A stretch of 64,000 nucleotides of DNA from Hymenoscyphus infarciens (taxonomy: Eukaryota > Ascomycota > Leotiomycetes > Helotiales > Helotiaceae), in assembly GCA_001414345.1 (NCBI GenBank), contig LLCB01000022.1, positions 124,001-188,000 of the forward strand. The letters are read 5' to 3'. Below the pieces are notes generated by a model. The model saw only the letters and a list, made by a program, of their open reading frames with translations. It had not been told where the DNA came from and did no database searches. A program made the translations under genes and the position numbers. Shown here in pieces: positions 11,105-23,500 of the stretch. Each line of letters opens with the position of its first letter. Position 1 is the stretch's first letter.

Positions 11105-12460
11105 GATGAAAGAAGAGGTGTTGTTGGTAGAGGGAGTGTAGGTTGGATTGATCGTTGGAAGAGCTTGGTGATGGTGATTGATGGTGTTGGTTGATTGATG
11201 ATGGAAGAAGAAAGAGATGGGAAGAGGAGGAGGTTTAGAAGTAGAAGTAGGTACAGGTAGTGCTTCAGATGTTGTACGGCTTGCAGAAGGGTTCCCTGCT
11301 ACCTCCACCCGACTATTACGCTGTAAGCCATATCGCGTGACCGATCAGCAGGAGACGATGTAGAAGCGGCAAGAGTGGCTTGCTCTGGCATGATCAAGAC
11401 TGCCTCCCATTGGCTGATGGGGGTGAAAGAGGGAGATAGCTGGAAGGTTCCTAATGGAAGGATAACTTACCTAGTTCAATATCTAGACTGGAGATATAAA
11501 CATCTTCTCCTCTTCCTATTGTCTCGGTAACTATTCGCACCTCTTGTTCTTTAAACGCCGCTTTCGACAGCGAATCACCCCACCAAAGTGAGTATCACGC
11601 ATCGAACGAGTCAGTGCTTGTGGCTGGCTCCTCTGTGAACGCGCAATTCAGGGACCTTACAACCTTGTACCGGTACCTATAGGTACTGAATAAGGGAGAC
11701 AATGAGCATAATAGGTGAGTCAAGTTAGAACGTCTTCGGTGGTCTCTTCCATGCGTGATTGTTTCCAGTCTCCACTGCAATCCGTACTCGGCATCTCTCA
11801 GGTACAAGCACAAGCGCTGGTTTAGTTGTCTTAACATCTCGTATAGTACCCCTTATTCTGCCCTCGTGGGTCCTGCCGAAGGTATGACGATGTTGCGTCC
11901 CGGAGAATCGCTACAATCCGGGGTAGCTCAGGTTGTCTACTGTTAGGCTAGGCGAGTTTTTAGTGAGGGCCTTGAAGTTCTAGTAATTATTAATTCAAAA
12001 TAGCCAGGAGAGTTGAACTACAATTTTCCTAGACTAATTGTGTCAATTATTCTTGTTCTCCTTCAAAATCCTTCCACTGAAGAAACTATCAAGTGGCACC
12101 GCACCGTCAAGTGGAGCAAGCTATGAGTGACAGCAATAATGCTTCCCCCTTGCAATAGGAACCAGGTTAGGGGTTAGGCTACCGTAGGGCTTCGGTCGTC
12201 CACTAAGACCGCTTCAGTAGGCCGGCTTTTATTGTATTGGTCATTATTGCCCCTCCTCCTCCTCCAGCGGAAAGAAAACCTTAAAAGAAAACAAGCGCTG
12301 ATTAATTATTTCGACTTGCATCTACGCATCTCCGCGCAACATTCTTGTCCCTCATTGTCAAGTACCCTTCAGCCAACCACTTTCCTCATCCAGTTCGGTT
12401 TCGGAAAACACACAAATACCCATTTCCCTTAGGCCAGGTTTGGTCCGTTGAGTCGCCAAA
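11105..12460. other. Divergent intergenic region
   Basis: About 1.35 kb between divergently transcribed genes. The left part (11105-11400) reads as the 5' UTR and promoter of the Stf2-like gene, CT-rich on the minus strand. The right part precedes Dre2. No other gene is supported. Confidence 0.5.
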
Positions 12461-13495
12461 ATGAGCCCCTCATTCATGCTGGACAACGAGTCTGACTTCA
12501 ACCCGCCGGTTGCGGCCGCCACCAAAAACACCACAAGAACCCTCCTTCTGGCTCCCCCTTCCATCGCGAGCCATGAAGAGACACTCAAGAATGTTCTTGT
12601 TTCCTTTGACCGATCTACCACCGACTTGCAGATGCTAGATCGCCTCTCAACTGGCGCAGTCACCCTCTCCGATTCCACCTACGACCTCGTCCTAATCCTC
12701 ACTGATGCTGACGGTACCCGAACCGAATCCTCTCAACTCCTTGGTCGCGAAGTCTTTGGACGAATTGTTGGGGCTTTGAAGGCAGGTGGCAAATTACAGG
12801 CACAAGATGGAACCTTTGGGCAACAAATTGGTGGTGAAGAACATCGGGAGTCGATTCTTGCAGGATTAGTTGCGGAGGGTGGGGGAATGGTAAAGCCCGA
12901 CTACAGTGCTAGCATGGCCATGCCATTGAAGCTGCGTAGAAAGGAGAAGGCTGCTCCCCCTCCGGTTGAGGTTGCGCCTACGCCCGTGGATGTGAAGCCA
13001 GCAGGCGTGGGATTCGTCGATTTCAGTGATGATTTTGGGGAGCCTATGATTATTGGCGAGGATGATGATGATGATGAGTTGATTGATGAGGATGCACTTC
13101 TTACGGAGGAGGATCTCAAGAGACCTGCCAATATTCGTAAGTTGTTGCCTCCATAATTTAGTAAGAAGCCTACTAACACCAAGCCAGCCCCCGAGTGTGT
13201 CCCTCGAGTCGGAAAGCGTCGCCGCGCATGCAAAGACTGCACCTGCGGTCTCGCCGAACGCATGGCAAAAGAAGACGAAGCCAAGCGAAACTCCGCCGAC
13301 GCAGCCCTCAAGACTCTCAAACTCGATTCCGACGATCTCGCCGAGGTAGACTTCACAATCCAAGGAAAGACCGGCTCGTGTGGCAATTGTAGTTTGGGAG
13401 ATGCTTTCCGTTGTGATGGATGTCCGTATATCGGCATGCCTGCTTTCAAGCCGGGTGAGGAGGTTCGATTGCTCAACAATGATATCCAATTGTAA
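12461..13495 (+). CDS. DRE2: Fe-S cluster assembly protein Dre2 (anamorsin/CIAPIN1)
   Basis: Cytosolic electron carrier that works with the diflavin reductase Tah18 at the start of cytosolic iron-sulfur cluster assembly. Exons 12461-13136 and 13188-13495 (51 bp intron) give 327 residues. The N-terminal SAM-methyltransferase-like domain (about 1-160) is followed by an acidic linker (about 185-220). The C-terminal CIAPIN1 domain carries both cluster motifs: C-x10-C-x2-C-x-C (PPEC...[12 protein letters not shown]) for the [2Fe-2S] site and the twin C-x2-C (CGNC...CDGC), with the conserved [12 protein letters not shown]. The intron falls just before the first cluster motif and the frame across it is exact. 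Full length for the family. Confidence 0.95.
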
Positions 13496-14176
13496 GGGTA
13501 GGCATTTTTTCGCAATTTTTACACACATGGGAATGGGGGTTTTGTCAAGGCGTTTATGGTAGACTGGATGGAGTACCAACGTACATGGGATGGATACCAA
13601 GGCTGGTTTTAGGGCCGAACATGCATGAGCTTGGAGGGTTATGTAAAGGAATTCGATGAACATATTTGAGAAGGGGACGAAATGAATACAGCATTTGCAT
13701 TGCGACTAATTTCTATTTTCATTTCCGCGGGAGGCTGTACTCTCCGTGATTCTTGAAAGTGCTAATGTAACTCACTCCCTGGATATGAAGCCGATGTTAC
13801 GGTTTTGTTTTCGTGGGAGGCCACTAGATTCTTGTAGGACTAGTAAAGTCATTCAACCCGGAAAGGGATTTGACTTCCATACGACGGAGACCTCACTCAA
13901 GGAGAATAAGTCCGGGGAAACCTTCGAGGCGAGATTAGGAATTGAGAGAGGGAGGGTAATGAATCGACAAGGTCATGAGCAGTGACAATCAAGAGGATCA
14001 AGGGGTCCATAATCAGATGAATCCGAGGTCGAGAAGAGGAAGATAGAATGAAGAAGACAAACCCAAAGACATTCAAGTCATTGAAGTCGGGAAGTGGAAA
14101 GTCTCATTCAAAGTCGAAACACCTATGTCGCTATCAAGGTACCAACTCCCTCTCATATCATACACAAATACTTACA
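13496..14176. other. Intergenic region between convergent genes
   Basis: About 680 bp, likely 3' UTRs of dre2 (plus) and the formyltransferase gene (minus). The short open frames here have no support. Confidence 0.45.
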
Positions 14177-16134
14177 TCACAAACTCCCACCTCCTTTCTC
14201 CTCCCGAGTCCGAGACCTAACCCTCCTAACAAACCTCCCCCCATCCGCATCCCAGTCCCAATCTTCTTCCTCCCTCTCTCCCTCCTGCTCATCGAATCCA
14301 ACTTCTCTCTCTAAAGCTGCCTCGTTCTCCTCTAGAGAATGAAACCATAAATCTCTCACTCTCCTGGAGAAAGGGAGTAATACCTCGCGGGCGTTGCCTA
14401 TGGGCTGGCCGCTGAGGATTAGTTTTGCAACTTGGATGTAGTGGCCTTTGTGTAGAAATACTGCTGCGTGGCCGTTGTTGAACCAGAGGATTTTTTGGAG
14501 GGGGGGTTCTGTTGGGTTGGGGGACTCGGAGGAGGTGGGTGTGTCGGGTGGATTTGAGGGATCGACAGTCGAGGTTAAGGTGGTTGACTCTGGGGTGGTG
14601 GACATGGTGGATATTTCTGAGAGTTCAACGGGATTGGAGGTTGAGGCGGCGTCTGACGATGTCGGGTGCTCGTTGGACTTAGTGTCGACTGGTTTAGATA
14701 TCTTCAAACCCTCGAAGGAATCAGAACCCTTCGAAAACAAAGTCTCGTACACTTTAAACTCCCCCACATTCGATGCTTCTTTCCTCGTATTCTTCAAGAT
14801 ATCTCTCACTCTTTCCCGAGAGAGAATTTCGAAATACGGCTGGAAGATGACATGAGCATCCCTCGTCTTCTTCTTCTTCTCAATCGTAAAATTATGCACC
14901 TTCTTCGAAGGGCTCTGGCCCTTAGGGGGAGGCGCGATAGGAACAACAGGTTTCCAAATCGTACTCCATAATCTTCCCAGCGCATTCTGTCTCCTCACCA
15001 AATCCTCAGCCCCCCATTTTTCCCAGTTTATTTCCGAGTCTTTGGATGTGATTTTTGGGGCTAATTTCAACTTCGGCTTCTCTTTACTTTGATCAAGATA
15101 AGGCGAGATGTCTATTACAGGCGGGATATAAAGTTTGGCCTTCAAGCCCTCCAGGAGGAGGGATGCGGCTTTGGGTGTTACTTCTTGCAGCAGTTGGGAA
15201 TAGGTTGTTCCAGGGGAGATGTGGAGGGGCGGGGTTTGGGAGAGGATCGCGCCTCGGTCGAAGGATGTTGGGGAGAGCGTTTGGAGGGTTATTCCTGTTT
15301 TTGAAGCGCCGTTGATTATGGCGTGTTGGAGGGGGGCGGCGCCTCGGTAGCTGGGGTGATTTTTTAGTTTGGAGTTTGGAGGAGGGGTGGATGGTTTGGG
15401 GCAGGGGATGAGAGGAGGGAGTGAGGGAAGACAGAGAATGAGATGATAGAAGGTAGGAAATGAGAAATGGGATATGGGATATGAGATATGAGAGGGCAGT
15501 AAATGGGAGAAGGGGAAGAGATGGGGACGTACTTGGGGAGGAGAGAGGGGTGGATGTTTAGACCGCCGTATTCGACTGCTTCCAGAAGACGACGAGGGAT
15601 GAAGAGACCGAATGAGACTGCGATGACGAGGTTTATGGATTGATCTCCAAATTTTGGTAATGTCAACTAGAATTTTGAGATGAGAACATGTTTGTGTAGA
15701 GATGAAAACGTGATAAGCAACGAACCTTCTCACCCTTCCAACATTGTTCGGGAGTATGTGTGGGAAGGCCCAATTCTTTAGCCAGAGTAATTATCGGTAC
15801 TATCAAACACATTAGCCTTGTCCTTAAAAATCAAGATAAGAGAAATAAATATACCATAGCGAAGCTTCTTCTGTCCCCGTCCAGCCTTTTTAGGCGGCTG
15901 ATTAAGAACATCAATTGATGCAATGAATTCGGGATTCCTCAAATGCTCCGCGTGGATCGCCCGTAATGAAGCGCAACTGAATTCATCGGAGCCGGCAAAG
16001 AGAATTCGAAGTGGTTTTGAGATTCCAGAGGAACTGTATAGACGACGACTGCGGGGGTGGATGAGCGCTTTTGGGGATACGATGGGGTTTAGATGGTTGA
16101 GTGTGCGCCAGGGGCGGCTGGTGAGGAGCCTCAT
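14177..16134 (-). CDS. FMT1: Mitochondrial methionyl-tRNA formyltransferase
   Basis: Formylates Met-tRNAi using 10-formyl-THF for mitochondrial translation initiation. Exons 16134-15855, 15799-15726, 15666-15533 and 15350-14177 give 553 residues. The N-terminus is Arg/Ser-rich and looks like a mitochondrial presequence, followed by the formyltransferase start (PLRILFAGSDEFSCASL). Catalytic elements are visible: the N-x-H pair in GLNIHPSLLPNYRGAAPLQH and the Asp in SFDRGAILSQ. The SLLPKYRG consensus has Asn instead of Lys at the splice junction; a shifted splice site is possible. A Ser/Thr/Pro-rich insert of about 70 residues interrupts the C-terminal OB-like domain, and the tail is acidic then basic. 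Introns are 55, 59 and 182 bp. Confidence 0.88.
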
Positions 16135-17014
16135 CGTGAAATTGTGACTTGCATCTCAAATTGTTTCCGGAAATAGATTCTCTATCGTGCAATTATCATC
16201 TGACTATCTTGATTGGTACCTAGTGGGTGGGCGTGTTTGTGGTGGTGCAGACGGGTGCAAATAGGAGGTTGGAGAAAATGAGATGCGCCCGCTGTGATTG
16301 GTTACCGGCTACTAAAAATACCTCCGACAACGCCGAAAACCCCGAAAAGCAATTGAGGTACGTTTATTCTATGGTTTCTTGGGTGTGATCTTGGTAAATG
16401 ATAGGCTGCTATGATACCTCTAATTATGAGATAAAACTTTGGCTAATGTAGAACTATTTTCAATTACTCACCAAGGCCGCAGATGCCATTTGCGAATTGC
16501 ACTCGATTTATATGTCTTCCATAGCTTGACAATCTACATTTCCTAATTTCAATTTTCAAATTAAAGCCTCCAGCCCAGGAGGGCTTCATGAAATTAGCAG
16601 AAGAAAGAAACTATGCAGTTCCTCAGCGCCTGCCGCTTAAGCGAGGTACAACGAGGATCTTTCTAGAGAACTGTCGTTTACAAAGAAAAGACAATAGTCA
16701 TTTTATTCTTTGAGGGGGTCTTTTTGACTAGTCTCTCTGTAAGGAGGAGCTAGGTGCCTTACAACAGATGAACAGTGGCCAGAGATGGAAGGACATTAAC
16801 CCATTAGGGCGAAATTTCTCTAAATGAAGTTTAGCTCTCAAAACATGGATTTAAACAGTTTATCCGCTACAATGAATCTAGTACAGCTCCTAAAAATAGA
16901 TGGAAAATAGTATTTTAGACAACTCTGAAAATTGAGCATAAAGTTTAGCACTTGGAAAATGATCACTTACCCTCCACCATCTACACTCACCATCGAAGAT
17001 CCATACAATTCAAT
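16135..17014. other. Intergenic region
   Basis: About 880 bp between divergent genes. No gene, repeat or RNA gene recognised; the right half is AT-rich. Confidence 0.4.
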
Positions 17015-17644
17015 ATGTCTCTTCATCTTTCGCTTCCCGATACGCCACTTGCGATCTCCGCTCGCTACGAGCAGGAGTGGCAGAATGAAAACGATCCGTT
17101 CGACTCTGCACCTGACTATTACAAAACTAGAGCGCGACATCTCCATTTCACATGGAATGACCGCTCCCTCGCTTTGCACGATATTGCGTATGGTCCACAA
17201 CCTGAGGTAAAGCTCGGAGAAGGTAGGTACGCGAAGTGCGGAGTTCATTATTCACAGGTTTACAACCGCAATCTAAGAGAGTTGGTCTTTAAGATTCATG
17301 GAGGTCAGTTCTTTAACATAGCAGAGTTGAACTCACCAGCTGGTGTTCCTGAATTTATGATCCGCATTGCAGAGGACGAATGCCCAGATGGTACGTTGAT
17401 TGAGCTCGCTTACACCAACGGGGAACCCACTTGGAAGGCCGTTCGAAATTCTGTGGACTACAGGGAGGTCGTCGGTTGTAATCTAGACGTGGAGTTTGGA
17501 AAGCCAACCGGAGATCCAGAATCCCGCCCACAGCAGACTCCCCTCACTCGACCCGGTTCAGTGCGACGACTTACGGGCTCAGTTACTGGCTCAGTTCGAG
17601 GGCTTGTGAGAAGAATGACGGGAAAAGGGAAGAAGAAGAACTGA
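17015..17644 (+). CDS. Hypothetical protein, 209 residues
   Basis: Function not recognised. Single exon. I start it at the Met at 17015 (MSLHLSLPDTPLAISARYEQ) rather than the upstream in-frame ATG at 16952, because the upstream codons look like untranslated sequence. The body is a mixed alpha/beta globular protein, possibly beta-sandwich-like, with repeated short hydrophobic strands. The tail (about residues 175-209) is very basic, with a doubled R-x-L-(T/V)-(G/R) pattern and a KGKKKN end. It has no signal peptide and no membrane segment. It is the last normal-looking gene before the AT-rich island. Confidence 0.65.
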   Translation: MSLHLSLPDTPLAISARYEQEWQNENDPFDSAPDYYKTRARHLHFTWNDRSLALHDIAYGPQPEVKLGEGRYAKCGVHYSQVYNRNLRELVFKIHGGQFFNIAELNSPAGVPEFMIRIAEDECPDGTLIELAYTNGEPTWKAVRNSVDYREVVGCNLDVEFGKPTGDPESRPQQTPLTRPGSVRRLTGSVTGSVRGLVRRMTGKGKKKN

Positions 17645-18990
17645 GTCCAATCAGTTCTCGTTTTCTCTTCGCTCAGTCGGATTTTCCAAGTCAACAAAGA
17701 ACTTCTCCCTAAGGGAGCTAGTCCTCTTTGAACCTTGATGGTCAATAATCTTTGTTCGCGTGCGAACATACCTTAGACCCCTACCCCTAGAACCCCTTAA
17801 AATATAAATTAAATTGCCTCACATTCTTACCTATCTACTTGCTATGTCTTCCCATTTTGTTTTCCACTTTTCTTTGCCGTCCTCTCACGCCCTTAAAATC
17901 ATACGGTGCCTTTTAAATTGAGCTGCTCGAGAAATTTAGTAAGAAGATGATGAAATACGAAAAGAAAGCTGAGAAATAGAGAATAAACATACCGAAAAGC
18001 TTTGTCTGTCGTATCATTACAAGTGGTCCTTGAAGATTGATATCACAATGGGTATTTCATATCTGTCATTGTTTGTGTTAGTAAGGAATCTCATATTGAG
18101 CTAGAATCCCAACTTTTATCAATGGGATGGAAATCACAGCACTTCTCTCATTTCTCATTAATGTTAGCAAGTTAGGATTCGATGAAGCAAGTCATGGTGT
18201 CGAAGATTAATGCGTGGCACTACTTTCTAGAAGAATTGTTAGCTGTTATTCGTTCAAAAGATAGAAAAGACCTTGAACCCTAGATATTACCAACGTGAAC
18301 AAAAAGGTCCTATGTTTTAGGATTCCCGAGAGGAAAAATATTGTTTCATCCTTTAAATAAAAATTGACAATAAAAATGGGAACAATGACCTCTTTATTTC
18401 TTTGAGGCTCTAATAACTGAAATGGTTAACTGAAATGGTCTCTTTAGAGATTGTGGGGGTTGTAACAATGGCCCTTATTCTAAAATCGAGCCCATAAAGA
18501 GCTTTTCTTTGCAGGCAGTATCTACTCGATGACTTTCGATTGATGGTCTTTCTTCGCATACGATATTAAACCACTTTTGTAGATCTCCATTGTCAATCAC
18601 ATTCAGTTTTGATTTTCTTTCAAATGTATTTCATGTAATGGTTCTAAAACAAATTCTGAATTTAAATTGACTTATATTATTATTATTATTGAAAGACAGC
18701 ATTTTTCCTTGTTCAACAAAGGCCAACCAACATCTGTCTTTGCGAATACTCTCTCCAAATGCTCTCTAGTAAACTCGAAAAGGGTCTTAGTCCGGCAACT
18801 CTGTTCGCGTAGGCGAAGTACACCAAATACTCTCTCTCGCAAACTCAAACAATGTCTCAGTGTCTGGCAACTCAGCTCGCTTGGGCGAAGTACGCTTGGC
18901 ACTAAGACTTTGTTTGCGGGGAGCGGATTGAATGCTTCGCAATAGATCCATCCTTCAAATTGTGCACCACCTCCTTTTGCGAACTCCCTC
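17645..18990. other. Entry into AT-rich island
   Basis: About 1.35 kb, AT-rich, no supported gene. It includes a short TTA run near 18675 and a diverged two-copy tandem duplication at about 18740-18900 (unit about 70 bp, sharing the motif GGCAACTC followed by GGCGAAGTAC). Confidence 0.45.
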
Positions 18991-19350
18991 TCATCCTAGA
19001 AAGGAGGTTCTAAAAGTTGAACGTTCGCGAAACTCCTTTATATAATCTACAGGAGCTTGAAAGGCGAAGTAGCACGTAAGAATCGCGAAGAACAACGATA
19101 AAGAGGTGAAACAGTCGAAGTCTGAGTCGGGAAACCATAAAGAGATAAAAGCTAGGATACCAGCGAACCTGTTGAGGTAGTACGAGAAAGCTGCGAAGAC
19201 TATCAGGAGAGGCGTAAAATAGTTCAAGGATCTATCAGAAGTTCCTTTGTGGAGGCATAGCGCTAGAACAGAAGAGAATATGCTAATAAGAAGTCCGAAG
19301 CTCGATTTTGCGAAGTTGATCGTTCCAAACCAGCTAGTATAATATTCCAA
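18991..19350 (-). CDS. Possible small multi-span membrane protein
   Basis: Uncertain. A 119-residue open frame with four hydrophobic segments (about residues 17-33, 43-59, 63-73 and 82-98) separated by charged loops, starting MEYYTSWFGTINF. Its codons avoid the TAG/TAA load seen in the neighbouring RIP-damaged DNA. No family is recognised. It could be a real orphan gene, a fragment of a larger gene or chance. Confidence 0.35.
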   Translation of the reverse strand: MEYYTSWFGTINFAKSSFGLLISIFSSVLALCLHKGTSDRSLNYFTPLLIVFAAFSYYLNRFAGILAFISLWFPDSDFDCFTSLSLFFAILTCYFAFQAPVDYIKEFRERSTFRTSFLG

Positions 19351-20407
19351 AGTGTTCCAAGCTTTTTGAGAAGCGGATTTTGAAAAAGTAGAATTAATAG
19401 TAGTTTTCTAGGTTAAAGCCTAGAAGGTTGACTACTATCTATTTGTTCTAGAAAAAGAAAATGACTAAGAGAGCGCATACAAAATGAATCGGAGGAAGCA
19501 CACAGTGGGCGACATATGGGTCGTCATTTTAAGATAAATGAAGATTAGGGTATTTATAGTTGTAGTTGTTGAAGCTGCTAATTATATAGTTAGAAGGATA
19601 TGGATATAGAAGCTGTAAAGAAATAGTCGTTGGTAGTTCATACTGTAGAATCAATTTTATCCTTTTTGGTTACTTAATCTATCTTTATTTAGCCTTTTGC
19701 TGGTAAATTGGTTTCTGTTCTCGAGGAAAGAGATAAGGGGCCGATTAGCTGAGAGCGCGTTATAAGAACTAAAGTAAATAACTATCTACGACTAATCTTG
19801 TATATGCATAGACCTTAAGCACCTTAAGTCTTAATAGGATTTTCTTTAACAGCTCTCGAAAGGTGAACTCTTTGGACGACTGAGTATACGAAAGGATCAT
19901 ATTAAACAAATTTAAGCATAGACGCATGTCCAATTCGGGGATCCCCCCCCCTTGGGAGAATGCACGCAATCTCAATGTCATTTAATAAATGGGGCTGTAA
20001 TTTTGGCTAATTTGGTGACACTTTAGTAAGAATTTGAATACTGGCTTAGAGGCAGAAGTGTGATTCCGGGTCATTTCGACGGCATGTGACCTCAAAAAAG
20101 GCGCTTCCAATTAACCATTATTAGTCCATGAATTTTGACTGCTAGATGAATGGAAAATAGATGATTATTACGTTACTTCAGTGTTATAAGTCAGTAGTTA
20201 GTTTCCAAAGTATGTATACTAAGAACTCAAAAGGAATCGCAAAGAACGAAGAGGTAAATAAAACACAGTAGTCCTAATTATGATTAAACAATTGGTTTAG
20301 TAGAGAAGGGGTTCATTTTAAATTATGGTTGAGAGTAAAATTCACAAAATAAGAAAAGGTTTTCCTTTACTTACCTTGAAGGTACGGGAGATATCAGGAA
20401 ACTAACA
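19351..20407. other. AT-rich region, no supported gene
   Basis: About 1.06 kb. Only short open frames, including a 70-codon frame at 19769-19981 (minus) that I do not support. No repeat structure recognised. Confidence 0.4.
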
Positions 20408-21115
20408 TCAGATTATATGATCCCCCTTATCGTCGAAGCTTTCCGTTAAGGAAAGACATCCCGTTAAGGAAAGACACCGGGTCAGCCTATTATCCTCATC
20501 TACAGAGTCTCCAAAGGGAATATAAAAACTAATTATATCCCCTTCATCGTCAGAGCCTTCGAGTAGGGAAAACTATCTGGTTCGTCTAATTAGGCCATGA
20601 CATTGGATTACACAACCCACGTCATCGGCGTTATTGTCTTCATCTTTAAAGTCTTCTACAGCGATTTGATCATTCCCAAGCAGGAGCTCTATAGTTCCAC
20701 GTTCTAGTAGCCTCTATCGAACTTCTTCTGAGTCAATTTCAGGATCTTCTAGTAAGCCCTCAGCAAGCTGGTTTTCCAGAAGTCCCAAAAATCTTTCAAC
20801 ATCATCGTCTTCTAGCACTTCTACCAACTCTGCTAGTGTATCTTCTTGTAGCTGATATATTTCTAGCTCTAATTCGTCAAAGTTAGGTTCATTGGAACCG
20901 TTGTCTAGAGTTACGAGGTCTTCGGCGATGTGGAGGTATAAGAGCACTGCTAGGTACGACTCAAGAGCGATACAGATTGGCTCAAGTTCTGCATAAAAGA
21001 GGGCAAAGTCCAAAAGGACAATTCTGGCGTATTTCTGGAGACGGGTAAGCATCCTGGTTGATTTATAGAAGGAACGTGAGTTGAAAGTTCTTAGAAGACC
21101 ATGAAGTAAAGGCAC
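20408..21115 (-). pseudogene. Nonsense-damaged hypothetical gene
   Basis: One reading frame runs from a Met at 21115 to a TGA at 20408-20410 and is interrupted only by TAG at 20714-20716 and TAG at 20573-20575. The composition stays protein-like across both stops: leucine-rich helices first, then Asp/Glu-rich stretches such as DFKDEDNNADD and LLEGSDDEGD. Both stops are TAG, the product expected when RIP-type G-to-A change hits a Trp TGG. The full frame would be about 235 codons. No family recognised. It lies about 190 bp from the left terminal repeat of the large transposon, so leakage of RIP from the transposon is a reasonable inference. Confidence 0.5.
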
Positions 21116-21305
21116 AACTTATGTTACATTCTTACGTATTGTTTCTATAAGTTTTTTGTTTTCTTTGTTATTATTTAATCTTATATTATAAGATGCTTGA
21201 TTTTTATCTCGTAAGTCGTTGTTTTGTAAAATAACGGTATAGTAGACTTAAGATCAACTTCCTTTATCTAATCACTACTAGGAGAAGAGCAAATAGGAAG
21301 TCTAG

Positions 21306-21485
21306 TGTGTTAACTAGGGCGTCTCGTACATACCAAAAGTCGGAAACGACGACTAAATCGCAAATCGCAAATCGCAAATCGCAAATCGTAAATCATAAAG
21401 CTTAGATTTCTAAGTATATAACCTTTTAAAGCTAAATCGTAAATCATAAATCATAAATCAATAAACGTAGATTTTTTAGAGGCTA
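21306..21485 (+). repeat. Left terminal inverted repeat of the large element
   Basis: Contains heptamer arrays (AAATCGC/AAATCGT/AAATCAT) in two blocks separated by the segment AAGCTTAGATTTCTAAGTAT. The same order recurs inverted at the right end. Confidence 0.8.
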
Positions 21486-21889
21486 AATCGTAAATCGTAA
21501 ATCGTAAATCATAAATCGCAAAAGTCGTATAATTAATAAATAATCATAAAAGGCATTAAACATTAAATTAAAACATATTAAGATAAGAGATATATATATA
21601 TAATACAAAAAGACTATATAAATCGACTTTTATTACTATAATAAGTTCTTAAATTATGTCTTAAAACTAGGCCTTTTTTAAACTAATTACTCTAAATTAC
21701 TTAATATCAAAGTAATTAGCTTACTTTAAAAGCTTAAATAATCTTAATTTAAGATTATTTAAACACTTTTAACTACTTTTCTTAATTATATACTAATTTC
21801 CTAATTAGAGTTAGTGCTATTTATTTTATAAGCTAGAAAGTATACTTACTCTATATACTAACTCTCTTATATTACTCTTTTCTTTAAAT

Positions 21890-22240
21890 ATCATATACCA
21901 CTTCTTATTATTCCTTCCTTTAAAAGTACTATTCTACTACTATATATACTCTCTCTCTTTCCTTGAATTTAAGTACTAATAACAATAGGAGAAAGAAGAG
22001 AATAAGCTCTAATAGCAGCCTTAGGCATCTATTAAAGTATAATATCCTTAGTAGTAAAACCTCTTAAGATAAATCGAATCAGTCGCTCCTTCTTTTAAAT
22101 ACTACTCTATATTATTCCTTCTTTTGAAAGTGCTATTCTACTACTATATATACTCTCTCTCTCTTCTTGAATTTAAGTACCAACGACGACAGAAGAAGAA
22201 AGAGAACAAGCTCTAGTAGCAGCTCTATATAGTAGGAAGT
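21890..22240. repeat. Tandem duplication of about 140 bp inside the large element
   Basis: The segments at about 21895-22035 and 22100-22240 are alike: both contain CTATTCTACTACTATATATA, then CTTGAATTTAAGTACYAA, then AAGCTCTARTAGCAGC. They differ mainly by transitions. Confidence 0.65.
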
Positions 22241-23500
22241 ATAAAAAGAGCGATTTTAAGTATATAATAGGAGCCTAAATATACTACGTTAGTTTATCGA
22301 TTTAGAGCTATATAGAGTATTTATAAAGGAGTTATACTAAAAGAAAGTCTCTATTTAAGAGATATACGATATCTTTAAAAGTAAGTATAATATCGACGTC
22401 TCTAATACTACTCTTAAGCTCTAAATTAATATAGAGTAGAACCTTCGCTAGTATAAAAAAAGTAAGACTACTTCTATCTTACGTATATAAGTAGTATATC
22501 TCTTCAAAGATGTAGAATTATTTAATTTAAGTATAATATATGCGTTAAATCATAAAAGCTTCGTAATTAAGCCTTAAAGGCTTTAAAAGTTACGATTTAA
22601 GATAAGCCTTCAACGTTAAAAGTTTCTTATATAGAAAGAATATAAAGAGCTAGAGGCTATTCTTTAGTATAAGATCTATAAATATAGCCACTTTAGTACT
22701 ATAAGGAGCTTTAGTCTTAGGTTCCTCTATATATATCTTAATACTTATAGTATTAATAAAGATAGAGATAAAAGATAAAGCTAGAATAAGATTTAAAAGA
22801 TACTATTAAAGGTCGATAAGAAAGGGTATAATCGTAGGTTATAAGAGATTAAGAATACTTATAGTAAATATGTTATACTAGGGCCTAATTTTATATAGAG
22901 TATTAATAGATATTATAAATTAAGGTTTATTAGTATTGAGATATATGCTAGTATTAATACCTACGCTTAATTTCTCTTTTAGAACTATTATAGTATCTTG
23001 AATAATATAGTAGTATCTACTCTACGGTAATATAGTAATACTATAAGTAGCCTTAGAAAGATACTATATTATATATAATTAGATCAAGGATTAGAATCTC
23101 TAATAATAGTAGACGCTTACTATATACTTCGTTAATAATAAGCTATAGAAAGTAGTAAGAAGCTATACTAATTTTTAGACTTATATTAGTTTAGTACTTC
23201 TATAGCTAACTAACGTATTAAGACTTAGTAGAGACAGCTTATAAAAGAGTCTCTAAATAAGTAGAAGATATACTTCTAAAGTATTTGTAAAAAGAGGTTA
23301 TTTTCTAAAAAGAGTCTCTCTAATATAATCGCTATATTATATATATATATTCCGATTATCTAGAAGAAGCTTTAAACGTTTATATATATATAGAATCGCT
23401 ATTATATTCGTACTAATACTAATTAAGAGTATAAGGTACCGAGAGTACTATAGACTAACTTTTACTATTCTAAAAGTAAAGAGTATCTAATAGAGGATTA
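22240..23500 (+). pseudogene. RIP-destroyed integrase-core-like transposase
   Basis: In the frame starting at 22881 the codons read GPNFI-stop-SINRYYKLRF, then ISIEIYASINTYA-stop. The TAG at 22896 stands where TGG is expected, AAT at 22905 and 22956 where GAT is expected, and AGT where GGT is expected. With those RIP-type changes in mind, the segment resembles the rve/DDE integrase-core proteins of fungal DNA transposons (a W-S-x-D-G-Y-x-K-L block followed by G-I-E-I-Y-A-x-I-D-x-Y). Many further TAG/TAA codons interrupt the frame, so it is not functional. Family assignment rests on this one motif region and is tentative. Borders are approximate. Confidence 0.45.

Noticed and set aside
12866..13663. 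265- and 204-codon minus-strand frames
   Set aside because: Antisense to Dre2, whose cluster motifs are unambiguous.
14448..15315. Several plus-strand frames
   Set aside because: Antisense to the formyltransferase gene.
21360..21540. Heptamer array as a telomeric or CRISPR repeat
   Set aside because: Not the fungal TTAGGG telomere unit and no spacers; it is explained as part of the transposon's terminal repeat.
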